Part shown: positions 23,692 through 35,932 of the stretch, piece by piece
Numbering within the stretch: position 1 is the first letter of the stretch
How the letters are laid out: each line of letters opens with the position of its first letter
The notes under the pieces: generated by a model
The model's input: the letters and a program-made list of their open reading frames with translations, nothing else
Databases searched by the model: none
What the model was told of the DNA's origin: nothing
Translations under genes and position numbers: made by a program
NCBI GenBank assembly: GCA_022457155.1
Contig: JAJGOT010000322.1
Location: forward strand, 147,501-211,500
Source of the DNA: Cladopsammia gracilis
Taxonomy: Eukaryota; Cnidaria; Anthozoa; Scleractinia; Dendrophylliidae
Length of the DNA: 64,000 nt
Direction: 5' to 3'

Positions 23692-24449
23692 GGCCCGGTT
23701 CAGACGCCGTACTTCACATGAGCCGAATCGAATTCGAATTTAGACCGACCCAAATTAATTAATCCCGGCTGAATTGATTCAGACGCCGAACTTAATTCAG
23801 CCGAAATTCAGTAATTCCCCTAAAAATTGAGGATTTGGGTCAGCGGTGAAACTTCCCTTGAAAACATGGCGGACGCTGGCAACAAAATGCAAACAAAAGC
23901 CGTTCTTCTGCGAAAAATCAGTACTGGAAAACTCAACAAAAAGAAGAAGAAGAATGCAAACAGTATTAACCTATTTTGCAGCAAGGAGAAGACAACTGAT
24001 AACCATATGTGTACTCTCTCTTCTTTTGGTCATATCTCGTCGAATGACAGTTACACATCAATACAGCCGTTACATTTCAAACATTTATATTTCGTCGTGC
24101 TAAAACACGAACTACACATGTCAGCTTCGCTGGAATTCGTAATAGAAAGTTTTGCCCGCCAGGCCGCCATGTTTTTTCTTCAACACTCTTCTACGCATGC
24201 TTTGTGGGAAAACCGCTGGAAAAAATACATTATAATAATTTATGCATTCGATTCGGCTCATGTGAAGTACGGCGTCTGAATCAAAGCCGGTCTACAGCCG
24301 TTATTCCAGGCTGAGCCAGGCGGGAAAAATTGCTGAGCCGACCCGAATTAGATCGGCCGTTCTTAATTGATTCAGACGCCGTGCTTCACATGAACTTAAT
24401 TCATTGAATTCGATTCGGCTCATGTGAAGTACGGCGTCTGAACCGGGCC
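23692..24449. mobile_element. 758-bp non-autonomous PIF/Harbinger-like element, TAA duplication
   Basis: The ends are GGCCCGGTTCAGACGCCGTA and its mirror, with about 45 bp of near-perfect inverted repeat, flanked by TAA at 23689-23691 and 24450-24452. A second set of the inverted arms occurs inside (about 24240-24285 and 24368-24440). It contains an AACATGGCGGACG word at 23863. The 3-bp TAA duplication is typical of PIF/Harbinger. A 120-bp relative lies at 46542-46661. Confidence 0.8.
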
Positions 24450-24703
24450 TAAGTGTTTTCATTTTTATGTTATGCTGTTAGACTCTATTAGTAAGTAATG
24501 GCGTTTTGGTTTTACATTAAGCCGAACCGCTTTGTTTCGTGTTAGTTTCGGCGCGTTGTTAAACGATTTATGTAAAGCTTAAACCGCTTCTCTCACCTTC
24601 AGTATTTGTCAAATTTTAATTTTAGCTTACTTTTGGCATAAAGACATCGTCTTGGATGAATTATTTTCTGGTAAAATAAACCGATTTTCACTTTGTGTTT
24701 TAA

Positions 24704-25362
24704 GGTGGCTCCATATTGTTCAGCCCTCTCGTCTTTTGCATGCCATTACAGCTAGCCCGATGGTGTGGCTAAAAATCGTTTACTTGAAACCAGTAAACCT
24801 TTCATCAGTCAACAAAGTGGTATCCAAATGACGTCATCATTCGTTGCCATAGAAACGCGAAAAGAGGTAAAAAAATACGCTATTTTGGACCATTTGAGGC
24901 TAATAACTTATTAACTACACGGTGAAAGTTTTTGTTTTCGATATATTTTTGTTTAATTGGCAAGAGAAACATTTTAACAATTTTTTAAAAAATTCTGTAC
25001 ATAGAGTTCAGAGCTACCTTAAATTTGTGTAAAAATGACATATCTCTGAATCCTATGTATAGATTTTTTCAAAATTGGCACAAATGTTTGTTATGTTTAT
25101 AAGACAAAAATATATAAAAATCAAAAAATTTCACCGAGCAGTTTTGAAGTTATTAGCCTCAAAAGGTTGAAAATGGCGTCTTTTTGGCCTCTTTTGACGT
25201 TGCCATGGTAACAAATTTTGATGTCGTAGCCACCTAAATTTGTTCATTGGTTCAGTGTTTACAAACCTGTACTAAACGTTTTCTCTTAACTTTACTGATG
25301 TAGATGTGATTGAATATCACAGATGTATCATGATGGAAATGTTTAAACTATTAGGAGCCACC
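24704..25362. mobile_element. 659-bp TTAA-flanked inverted-repeat element
   Basis: The ends are GGTGGCTCC and GGAGCCACC, flanked by TTAA (24700-24703 and 25363-25366). Inside, inverted blocks share the words GAGGCTAATAACTTATTAAC (left, about 24896) and GTTATTAGCCTC (right, about 25147), and GTTGCCATAG or GTTGCCATGG. TTAA is the target of piggyBac-type transposases. No gene is present. Confidence 0.65.
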
Positions 25363-25366
25363 TTAA

Positions 25367-26199
25367 TTCGCGTGTTTTGGCAAAAGAATGTGGTTTATCC
25401 GTATAATTATGTAACTGAACAATTTTTGCTCGGCGATTTAACGAAATAAATCTCAAACATCATCCTTTTGGCAGTGGATGCTTTTCACGCTTTGCTAGCA
25501 AGGAAAATAGTTTTTACTTTCTAAGTTTAGTTGTTGAACTAGTTCAGCAAAACACTTTCCATAGGCTATAGCCTTTCCATTCGAATTTCGTGAATAAAGC
25601 TTACGCGCCGCGAATGTTAAACTTCACTAAAAATAGTAAGCGGACGTGAGTCAGAATAGCGATCTTGTTAATTTTACCTTTCTTCTGAGAATAATATAAA
25701 TTTGGAATAGGTTCTACGAGCTCTTTTTTCTTAAGGCTAGATCAGATCAGTTGACTATTCTAGTGAGATTTCAAATTATTTATAGCATCGCATTATATGT
25801 ATGTGTGTTTCTTTCATTTTTTTTTTTATCTCGTTCCTTTGTTTGTTTGTTTGTTCAGTGGTCTTCACTACTATTGCTTCTGTAGCGATCCTGGGCAAAC
25901 ACTGCACTAACGCTGTATCACTAGGTACAACTATTCTAATCCTGATCCTAACTCAAAATGTAACCTTTAACCCTTTGACGCCCAGTGTACGATATATCGT
26001 ACGGCGGACGCGATCACTAACATTCAATCAGCGGACTTACTATTTTTAGTTCCCAGGCCTCTCTCGGTTGTATAAGTTTCTTTCGATCGTGATGTTTTAG
26101 TTTTGTCATAATTTCAGCATTTCAGAATTTTCATTTAAAAACTAAAGGAGCCACAACACTGCAATGGTTGACGATTTTTCATTGCCTCATATAATTTTT
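25367..26199. other. Non-coding interval with a possible single transposon end
   Basis: TTAACCCTTTGACGCCCAG at about 25966 looks like a TTAA target followed by a piggyBac-like terminus, with the palindrome GTACGATATATCGTAC just inside. No matching second end was found. Nothing else is supported. Confidence 0.35.
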
Positions 26200-27236
26200 A
26201 ATATTTAACACAAGTAGCCCGATGGGCTTCGAAACTGGCTCGTTTTGTCTCAGTTTTCACCCGGTTTTCATTTTAGAGTTTTATATTAGTAATCCACAGT
26301 ATACAATCTAGAATATATTCATATGCACAGTCCAGTCTACATTTATATTTACATTCCACAACCCGCTTCAAGCACTCCTTAGGGACGGATTATTAATTTT
26401 TATTGTTAGGGGAGGGAGGAGGGGGGTTGGCAATTACCAGAAAAAAATTTCTGCATAGCAAAAGTAAAGAAAAAAATAATGCACAGAGAGCCAATGGAAA
26501 AAAGGTATGGAACAATCCCGAAAAAAAAATTATTGCACAACATCAAGACGGAAAAAAAATTAATGATCAGAAAAATTGCCCATACCGCCGCCCCCCTCCC
26601 CCACAAAAAAGTCCCTCCCTTTGTAGGCTACAATTTCAGGTCTCTATTTTTTTTTCTCTAATCGGCTCGGTACTGTTAGAAAAAACATAAGTTTAGAATT
26701 TTGTACATTTTTTTTCGCTTTAAAATCCTTGAAACCACCCACTACAAGGAATCAGGATTGTTTAAACACAGGCATTTTGGAGAATCGGTCATAGGATTTC
26801 GAATAAATTAACAATATCAACATGATCGATCGCGACCATAGCGTGACATAAATTCGAGATGTTCGGAATTTCAACGTGACTCCATGGCGTAATGCTTGAG
26901 AATTGTTTACTCATCAGTTGACTTGCCGGGACGTGCTTTCTAAACTCAACTGTTTGACAATTGATTTGGTTAGAAAAGATCAACCCGCTTTCCTTTTACC
27001 AGAAATAGAACACATTCTGAAATCACAGCGATTTAATGTTTAACAACTCCGTCGAAATTAGAACGGTAAAATTGTCGTTTCGATGACATCACTGATTTCT
27101 GAAAACCGGAAGTAAACTAGGTACAGTGTTGGCCGCAGCAAGATCGATTCCCGGGGCAGGTGACACGACAGAAAAAAAAAAAAAAAAAAAAAAAGGGTAT
27201 TTTAAGAACTGACTCGTCGCAGAGCGACGAGCCAGT
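26200..27236. repeat. Repeat blocks beta and alpha, copy 4 (uninterrupted)
   Basis: Block beta (about 26225-26700) is followed by block alpha (about 26755-27180) and the terminal hairpin at 27207-27236. This copy lacks the 1,031-bp, 233-bp and 2.6-kb insertions seen in the others. It is therefore the reference for their empty sites. Confidence 0.8.
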
Positions 27237-27402
27237 TAATTAAAGAAGTAAAATGTTAGAAGTTATTACTGCCAGTATACTAACAGTGCACACTGAAACT
27301 TTTGAAATATTGTCACAAATAATAACCATAAAAAGCATTATTGTCAGGTACTCTATAATATGGGATTTCAAACATTTCCAAACGGTCATTTTTGTTTTAC
27401 AG

Positions 27403-28725
27403 AGAGTCAAGCAAAGGTCAAGCGATGATGGAGAAATTGTTGTAAGCACAAATTTACTCATCTTTATTATTGCTTTTGATGCATGTTCTTGCTTAACTCT
27501 GCAACCAGAGTAAAGTCATAAGAGCAAGGGTGGTGTGGTGTTGAGAGCACTTGCCTCCCACCAATGTATTCTAAGTTTAAATACTGGGCTTGGCATATTA
27601 TGTGATTGTGATTGAAGCAAACAGATACTTAACCTTTTAATATTTTGTTTTCACAGGAAAGTAATCCAGGAGCAAAACCAGTTAATCAAGTAAGCATAAT
27701 TTTATGTACATGTAAAGGTGTTAGTTTTATAAACATCAAAAGACAGTATCATTTATTTTCAAGTAACCAGAGTTACAGTCAAACAAGATGGAATTTTCTG
27801 TAAACCTTTACAAACTAACATCATAATGTTGATAATTTGATTGACCGTTTACCCTAAGAACTACATAATTTGCAACTGGTGCAAACAACTTCATTTTGGT
27901 AGAAAACTTCATCTGGTAGATTATTTGGCAGATTCCTCTTTATTTGAAAATTTTGCTTGGAATATTACTGAGCATGTGAACTAAAGCTGAGACCAAACTG
28001 ATCATAGAAGGTTTTTTGAACAAGTGGAATCTCCTGAAAACCTTTGCAAGCAAATTCCCAAACCATGCAAGCAAGCTGTTTGCACATGGCAAATTTCTCA
28101 GATTAAACTGCCAATGAAAATTCATAATGACCAAAATTTGCAAAGTTGCACAGTATTGAGTTTTTTAAACAAGCCATAAGAAATAAAAATGTGACTAAAG
28201 TGTGTTTGTTGTTGTTATTTATTGTTTCAATATTATTTTTACAGGATAATAACCCAGGAGCCAGTAACAAAAAGAAAAAAAAATTGACAAAGTAAGCGTA
28301 CAGGGATGAAGGGGTGTTCTCAGTTTTATGACAGTGTTTTATTATTATAAACAAATAATAGTGGATGAGGTTTTTGTGATAATCAAGCCTTCGGCTTCAG
28401 CTGATAACACTTACCAAGACCTTGATTATTCCTGATATTACAAAAACCGAATCTAATAATTGTTTTATTACTCTTTTTTTTAAAGAAAATTTCAACAAAA
28501 ACACTGTCGCATGGAACATACTTTATTATTTTCCAACAAGAATAGAATTCACCACCCGTAAACTGGGCATTGCTCTTGGAAATCATAAATTGTGTGTGCA
28601 CACTTAACAGATAATTCACTTACAGTGTATCTACTAGCAGATAAGTGAATAATCTTGTAGGGTGAGCTGATTTCCAGAATTAAATGTAGGTTCTTAGCAA
28701 ATGAGAAGACAGATAGTGACTACAA

Positions 28726-28779
<54 letters not shown>

Positions 28780-31700
28780 GACTACCTTTGTCATTGAATG
28801 AATGAATGAATTCTGAGCCACGTTTTGTTTCAACCTCGTTCCCAGGGTCTCTCTTCTTCCCGAGAGAGGGACCCTGGTTGGGTCTGGTCAAGTGTCTGGT
28901 GGACAATTATAATCCTAAGGAGGGGTAGACAGTATTTGTAACGTTGTCTTGTTTTCTGTACAGTGGCTAGGCTCGTGCTGTGCGCGACTGTTATTGTTTC
29001 AGCTATGGCTGTGAAATAAATATGTTCCATCTTCCATAACGTCTTGTTGAAAATAGGAGTCTGTATTGCAAGATCTATATATAAAAGACGTAAACAATTC
29101 TCTGTGATTATAGCAAGACCCGGAATAAAACAGATAAAACATCCCAGGCTTATCATCAACCGAATAGGGATTGAAATCTCTTTGGCCGTAAAAAGTGCTT
29201 CACTTTTGCTGTTTATTTTATGCCTGCCCTTTATAACTGAATAAATAGGGACAAAAGATCTTGACAGCTTATAATTTTCGAACTGAACATAATATGAACA
29301 AAGCCCTAAAATTGAAATAACGAAACGGTTCAGTCAAAGGATTCAAACAAAAGCGAATAAACAATGCGCAAGGATAAAATTGTTGCTCAAAAATTCACAA
29401 GTATACATATGAACAATGTATAGACATTCAAACGACTGGAACTGGTGAACATTGAACAACATGCCTCACACACGAAGAATAAAAGCTGTCATTGTATTCT
29501 CTCGATCGTTTCCTGTTATAACACAGGTAGCCCAAGCTCAAGTGATGTTTACCGGTAACTGTTGCGTAATAGCAAAATTATAAGGATTTGTATGGGGAAA
29601 ATTCACTTCGAATTTCAGCGTAAAATTAGGAAAGATATTTGAATAAAACTGGCTCACCTGAACTTATTTGTGTGTTTACTTGTGTCTTGAGTGGTTTTGG
29701 GGGCGATTCGAAGCGATTCCAGCGAGTTTTAGTTCAACCGTTTCTTCCTCCCTAAAAGAGAGTCTCTCTTTTAGGGAGGAAGAAACGGTTGAACTAAAAC
29801 TCGCTGGAATCGCTTCGAATCGCCCCCAAAACCACTCAAGACACAAGTAAACACACAAATAAGTTCAGGTGAGCCAGTTTTATTCAAATATCTTTCCTAA
29901 TTTTACGCTGAAATTCGAAGTGAATTTTCCCCATACAAATCCTTATAATTTTGCTATTACGCAACAGTTACCGGTAAACATCACTTGAGCTTGGGCTACC
30001 TGTGGTTATAAAAGTGTACTGTTGATCAGCGTGGCAAACAATGGTTCCTTGGCGGCCGCTTCTCAGTTTTTGCTTTGCCATCGCCCGAGAACAGACGGCA
30101 GCACTTTAATGGGCCTTTCGAATGAAGCTTGAAGATCGCCTGTTAAGCAGTATGTAGCGATATAAATTCATCCCAGTCCGGAACAATGCCATAAATCAAG
30201 AGCGCGAGCTTAGCGGCGTCAAGTAATAAAATTGGATTGCATTCCGCAGCAAGTTCAAAATTAGCTTTACTGCGGTAAATCTTCAAGCGCCGTGACAATT
30301 CCTCTGATCCTAAAGCAACTTACACTTTCAGAACCAGACCATGTGGATATGTTTTCGAAGTCTGCGGAAGACCGCCGCTTCACATTTGTCGCGAGTCACC
30401 GAACGCTTTTACATTTGTTTCACAATGCCCAGCTAGAGCAGACAAATTTCACACTTTGCCACCCCTCCCCCGTGTCCGTTAATTGGAATGACCAAAAATT
30501 CCGGTTTGAAATTCCGGGTATTCCGTGTGGCGAATGGAACAGTTTTTTCCGGTTGGTTGTTCCAGGCCATCACGTTCCAAGTTTCGCGCGAAAATACAAA
30601 ATAAACCAAAGCAAAACTGACGGCGAACTCGTTGCCTCTTTACTTGCTTTGGCGTTGTTCGATGACTCTGAAGTTAAAACAAACGATATTTTAAGCGAGA
30701 ACGATGATATTATTTTGTTCAGTGCAGCTAGCTGTCACATGCGAAGGAATTTTTAAAAATCGAGTCGGCGACTACTTTGTGCTCGTGACTTTAAATATTA
30801 CATTCGTTTTATAATCCATAAGCTTATAAGCATTTCTGCTTCTGTGCTGGGCCGAGCAGGAATGGTCGAATGGAACGGTATTTTCCGGTTGTTCCGATTT
30901 TCCGGAATTTTATTCCGGGAAATTTACGTTCCATTCGCTTCCCAACCCGGAATTTCCGCAATTTTTGGTTGAATGGAAAGCGCCCCCAGATTCTGGGAGA
31001 CACGTGACCAGACCCAACCAGGGTCTCTCTCTCTCTCGCTCCAGCGGGCGGGAAGAAGAGAGACCCTGGGAACGAGGTTGGTTTTGTTTTACTAGGGACG
31101 TAAAAAGATTGCAAGTCCTGTAAACGAGGATGAAGTAAGCAATGAATGTGTAAGTGCTATTGTAATTTTCATGCTGAAGAGGGTTCACCTTTTCAACAGC
31201 AGCTTCTACATAAACACACAGGCTTGTACATTATGGTAAAGTTACATTTTTTTGAGAGATGGGCTTGTTTTGTTTTGGTATTTACATGTATACTCTAGTA
31301 ATGCAACACTTTTGAGTGGTACCATGGAATGTACCACTAGTCATTTGAATTTTCTCGGTGTACACAGGGATATTCCATGGTATATCATGAGAAAGTGATG
31401 CATAATTATTTTATGCCATAGAAAATACACTAGCAGGAACAGGATTGCAGCACAAAATAGGAAGGTTGGGTGTAATACCGTTTAATATACACTGTACCAC
31501 AGCTTTTCTGTATTGTGATTGATTGTTTTTTCTATGGCATGGTATAAAATATGGTTTTATGGTACGTATGTGGCAAGTACAGTTGTAGATAAGGGTAGTT
31601 TGATTTTCATCCTCCATCATCCATCATATCTTTACCTGTCTATAAGAAGCACACAGTACTAAGTTCTTAATTTTTATTCAATTTTATCGAGTCTTCCTGA

Positions 31701-32405
31701 TATCTCTCCATATGAGTTGGAAAGATTAAAAAGAATAGAAGAGGGAAATTTGGAACTCTTAAAAAACAATTTGGTAAGATTGTGACACAACTATATGGCT
31801 AATAGTAGTACGTAATGACCCTCATTTGGTATTTGAGGAATTGAACCAATGTTAAAATTTCAATGGATAAAATAATGCATGGCATCTCACTTCCCTTGAA
31901 AAAAGGTTATAATGAGGTTATACTGTATCAACTCTATTAATTGATTCTCTATTTGGAGTCAACATGCAACCTGTTTTAACTACATGTATAGCATTGTAAA
32001 ATTTTGCAGTAATGTAGTATTTTCTTTAAAAGCAAGGTTTTCATTTTGCTTTCAATTAAGTAGTCTCCTGTTTTTGTACACTTATGGGAATATCAAAGTA
32101 TTCAAAAGCGGTATGCGCTTCACTTTTAAATGCCATTTTTTTCTCATCAATTTCAGATACCGAGGCCAATGGCAATAATCACCACTCTGTTCTTTATGCA
32201 AGTAAAGAAATTAGCTGATTTAAAAACTATGCAACTTAAAAGAACTCTGCAAGACCTGGGTGTGCCTGTCCCTAGGGCGGGTGAAATGGCAGAAAACAAA
32301 GAGAACTTAGTGGTACTTATTGGAAAGGAGCTTTTCCTTAAAGGAAAAGTTCGCAGGAAAGACGAAACAAAAGTTGTAACGAGGGATAATCTTGTTATTG
32401 TTTAA
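27403..32405 (+). CDS. Multi-exon host-like gene with very short exons, function unknown
   Basis: Exons: 27403-27441 (RVKQRSSDDGEIV), 27657-27689 (ESNPGAKPVNQ), 28245-28291 (DNNPGASN plus a Lys run), 31692-31773 (LPDISPYELERLKRIEEG...) and about 32157-32405, ending in a TAA. All boundaries are gt-ag, and the phases are consistent across all five exons. Two successive exons share an xNPGAx pattern, suggesting exon duplication. The fourth exon has a YELxRLxxIxxxNxxLL helix that resembles the segment seen near the N-terminus of WDR76/CMR1-like DNA-binding proteins. The last exon has a SAP-like stretch (MQLKRTLQDLGVPVPRAGEM). Both resemblances are impressions. The last acceptor could instead be at about 32198. 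The start and upstream exons are not identified. The third intron holds a 478-bp palindrome. Confidence 0.6.
28728..28780. repeat. (AAT)n microsatellite
   Basis: About 17 AAT units in intron 3 of the short-exon gene. Confidence 0.95.
28838..28900. repeat. Dispersed repeat, inverted partner at 31005-31082
   Basis: CCTCGTTCCCAGGGTCTCTC and CCCTGGTTGGGTCTGGTC here correspond, in reverse orientation, to ACCCAACCAGGGTCTCTC and CCCTGGGAACGAGG near 31012-31080. The two copies flank the palindrome region as a 2.2-kb inverted pair. Confidence 0.6.
29526..30003. repeat. 478-bp near-perfect palindrome
   Basis: Two arms of about 237 bp meet at a 3-bp spacer (GTC, about 29763) with almost no mismatch. 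Translating either arm gives the same 60 residues except at the centre. Outer ends are ACAGGTAGCCCAAGC on the left and GCTTGGGCTACCTGT on the right, with TTATAA in both immediate flanks. It is probably a fold-back transposon with no spacer, or else an assembly artefact. It lies in an intron of the 27403-32405 gene. Confidence 0.9.
30440..30990. repeat. Imperfect inverted repeat
   Basis: The left arm (about 30485-30560, with CCAAAAATTCCGG and GCGAATGGAAC) has a mirrored, diverged partner at about 30920-30980. The 154-codon frame that starts with a GTG at 30292 runs through the left arm. It has no recognisable domain. Confidence 0.4.
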
Positions 32406-32675
32406 CTACTTGAATAATTAGAGTCAATAATCAACTTTTACAACCTTAGAACCAAAAAAAAGACATGCATACATGTCTAAACTTCAAGAAATGGTTGAAG
32501 AAGAAGAAGATTATCTTTTGTGGGTATAAATAAATCACTATCCAGCAGATAAATTTGTAAAAGCTAATTATATGTTATTCTCTTTGAAGAACCAGGGCAA
32601 AGGGGACTATTTTTTTAAGTTTTGTTGCAGAAAGAAATTTTGTATAAATTCCCCATTTTTTATTAAAAAGAGATC

Positions 32676-33080
32676 ACACAAATACATCAGGGGACCTATT
32701 ATTTATAAGTTTTGCAGAAAGAAATTTATTTATTAATTCCAAAAAAAAATCAAATAAATTGTGATCATCATCTTGTTGAACCTTAGACAAATATACCAGT
32801 GGGGCCGGCCTTTGATTTATAAGTTCTGTTGCAAAAAGAAATTTATTTATTAATTCCAAACAAAACATTTAAATAAATTGTGATCTTGTTGAACCTTAGA
32901 CAAATATACCAGTGGGGCCGGCCTTTGATTTATAAGTTTTGTTGCAGAAAGAAATTTATTTATTAATTCCCAAAAAAAAATTAAAATAAAATGTGATCTT
33001 GTTGAACCTTAGACAAATATACTAGGAGGACCTTTTATTTATTAGTTCTGATGCAAAAAGATATTTATTAATTTCAAAAA
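32676..33080. repeat. Tandem repeat, unit about 115-119 bp
   Basis: Three to four copies share CTTGTTGAACCTTAGACAAA, CAGTGGGGCCGGCC and GAAATTTATTTATTAATTCC. Copies start near 32759, 32878 and 32993, with a partial one before. It lies just downstream of the short-exon gene. Confidence 0.85.
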
Positions 33081-33860
33081 AATGTTCAAAAACTCATTAA
33101 TAATTCATGAGCATATCAGCCAATCATAGTTCGTAAATCGATCACGTGTATGAGCCTTTATACCTGGTAATCTACGGTCATTATGAAAAGCCTGGTGGCG
33201 GCTTTGATTTCAGTCACAGGGGAGTTCGGGGCTGAATGGGCAAACAATGCAATTATCGCTGAATTTTTAATGAAAATGATTTTAAAATGACCGTGATATT
33301 TATATTAAGATCACACGTAATCTTTATATAAAGATTACTGATATGGGTAGTAATTGTTCAGGATTCTTAGTGCAACAAATGGTGACTTTAATATTTTTGT
33401 GAAGTACTGATTTACGAAATCTGGTCTTTCGCCATTCTATTTGGAATCTTCTCAACAAAATAAACAACCAACAGCTTAGCAAGTGAGCCTTTATTTGAAT
33501 GCACCAGCGCCCTCGTGTAAATTGCCAGGTAAGCGACTGGTTCGCAGATGCAAGCTGCTTATTTCTACTCGTTCTCTACCTCTGAAAGAAAAATTTGTCA
33601 GTCGTTTTATCTACCGTACCTGACAACTTTAGTATAGCATTTTTCAGTAGATGTTTTCCCTCAAAACTATAAAATCCCAAAACTTTCGACAGGAGCCGGG
33701 AAGCAACGGTCACTTCGTCGAAGACGTGGCACATGTGTTGTATGCTAATCAGTCTAGTCTACTTGTTTTTCTCGTATGCTAATTTCCTCTTTGCACAAAA
33801 GCGCAATTGCTTTAATTCCGAAGGGACATGCTTTTGAAAGAATGTTTTTGAAGCCGTTCA

Positions 33861-33953
33861 AAAAACTCGCAGCACGTGTATTATCAGGTGTAAAAACTCT
33901 CGGCTTCGCCTCGAGTTTTTAAACCTGATAATACACTGCTGCTCGTTTTTTAA
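33861..33953. repeat. Hairpin MITE
   Basis: The arms contain ACTCGCAGCACGTGTATTAT on the left and its near mirror on the right, with a short GC-rich loop (CTCGGCTTCGCCTCGAG). Confidence 0.6.
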
Positions 33954-34329
33954 ACTATACTTCTAATATATCATGATCTTGCTGCACCTTCTTAGAGATA
34001 GTTATATGTATTGCAATATAATAGAAGATAGAATATATTTCTTATCATGATCCATTAGATGAAAATAATAAAGGAAATTAATAATGTTGCATTGAAGCCT
34101 TGCCTTCCAGTTTCATGGATTTGTTAGCTACTGGTTTCTCATATAAATTGCTAGGTACAAGCATGGAAAATCCAGAAACCCCAAAATGTCACGACTGTGG
34201 AAGCTATGCACTTAAATTGTGCTAAGACAAGTGAAGCTTATTTCTATGCCAAAACTTACCAAGGTGGTGTTTACTGGTTTTTGATATGTTTATGTACCCA
34301 ATAATTTGCAAGTTTTTGTAGCATGCCTA

Positions 34330-34870
34330 CAGTAATATGTTGGCAGAGATTTTTTTTAGTACTGTAAAAAAAATCTCTGTATAAACATTAACATTTTACA
34401 GACAAAATATGGAAAAAAAAAGTGAAATTTACATAGTTTTTAAAGAGTTGATAAAATCTCTGTAAAAAGTGCACATTTACTACATACAAATTTACACAGA
34501 AAATAAAGAGATTTTACAGATATTTTGAAATCTATAAAATCCCTGTAAAAACTGCACATTTACTACATACAAATTTACAGACATAATAAAGAGATTTTAC
34601 AGAGATTTTTGGAAATCTATAAAATCTCTGTAAAATATTACAGAGATTTTACAAATATTTTACAACCTTTTGTAAATTCTTAATAAATTACAGACATTTC
34701 ATAAAAAACGATGCAAAAATCGGGTGAAAATTTACAGACTTTTTATGGGATTTGTAAAATCTCTGTAAGTGTGCACATTTACAGAATTCGAAATTTACAA
34801 GGAAAATATTGAGATTTTAAAAATTTTACAGAGATTTCACTAAGATTTTGTAAGTCTGTAAATGGTCCAG
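34330..34870. repeat. AT-rich dispersed repeat of ACAGAGATTTTAC
   Basis: The word ACAGAGATTTTAC or its complement GTAAAATCTCTGT occurs more than ten times, in both orientations, together with CATACAAATTTACA. It ends exactly where the truncated TRIM copy begins (about 34883). Confidence 0.7.
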
Positions 34871-34882
34871 TTTTTCCAGTGA

Positions 34883-35883
34883 TCACAGTCGATTTTTTCT
34901 CCATCATTGCAGATACCTTCTTGGAAGATTGTGTTTTTGTCTAACTTAACAATCTCGGCATTGTACTTCGTTTCAAAAGTGTTTCAGTTTTTTCGATTGC
35001 TGTCTCAATCAGTTTTACTTCATTTTCCGTCACGCATTGTTGAATTTCCAGCCGCTCGAGTGATTCTTTCCCTTTCTTTTCCACATCATTAAAAATTTCC
35101 TGCTTTTTTGCGTCCATGACAGCGATCATATTGTCAACAAACGTCTGTGCTTCTCTCTTCACGCTGTCGACTTTTGCTTGAATGTTTATACTGTTACCTT
35201 GCATTAGCAATTTTGTCTTTCTTCTGAAGCACTCTTTGTTTCTGAGATTCAATCGCTGCCATGACATGTATCTTGCGTTCATTTGCAGCCTCGTCCAAAA
35301 GCATCTTAGCGTGACCGTCATGAAGTGTTGCGACACAAGAATAACAAATGGCAACTTCGCAGTTTTTGCAGAAGAACTCCAATTCCTTTTTATCATGGCC
35401 TGACTTTCCACAAAACGCTGGTCGTTTTAAAATGTTTTCAAAGTCTTGATCTTCGAAGTCCTTCAGCGCTAGGGAATAATGATTTTTATTGCCCTTCATG
35501 CCATTATGGAAACTGATACAGTCATTACACCAGAACGAACAGCATTGAAAGCAGTAAAGAGTTTTTTCGAAACGTTTGTCGCAATTTCCACACTTCACAC
35601 CAGTAGTATTGCACTCCTTTATGGCCAACACATCGAGTAAACTGTTAATGCGAAAGTTTGTCGGCAAAGCGCTTAGGTTTCCATTTCCAGGGACTCTGAA
35701 TTCCTGTCTGCACTCCGGACATGCAATTTTATCTCGGCTCGCACTTGTTCGTTGAATCCCGTTCAGACAGTGAAGGCAAAAGCTGTGCAAGCACGGCAAC
35801 AGCTTTGGATCAGTGTACTTGCACATACACACAGAACAGGATACTTCTTCATGAAGATTATCTAGTAAGGTCTTGATATTCAT
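34883..35883 (-). pseudogene. Truncated TRIM copy (RING, B-boxes, part of coiled coil)
   Basis: Near-identical to 57386-58386, but homology stops at 34883, so the filamin and NHL parts are gone. The ATG is at 35883. RING and both B-boxes are readable for about 220 codons. Then a 2-nt deletion near 35207 (GCATTAGC against GCATTTTAGC) shifts the frame, and a further 1-nt deletion lies near 34963. Both relate to the intact copy at 57690-57720 and 57460. The duplication seems recent. If transcribed, it could give a short RING/B-box protein that ends soon after the frameshift. Confidence 0.9.
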
Positions 35884-35932
35884 GATAAAGAGAGAAACGA
35901 ACGAAGGCAATTTGGAGTTGAACACACCTTAA

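Noticed and set aside
23827..24279. 150-codon frame inside the TAA-flanked element
   Set aside because: It has no similarity to a transposase, and its end is formed by the inverted arm. It starts near an ATGGCGG word common to several elements.
29668..29858. Two identical 60-residue frames on opposite strands
   Set aside because: They are the two arms of the palindrome and have no coding features.
30292..30756. 154-codon frame
   Set aside because: It starts with GTG, lies partly in an inverted repeat and has no recognisable domain or splice context. A chance frame is more likely.
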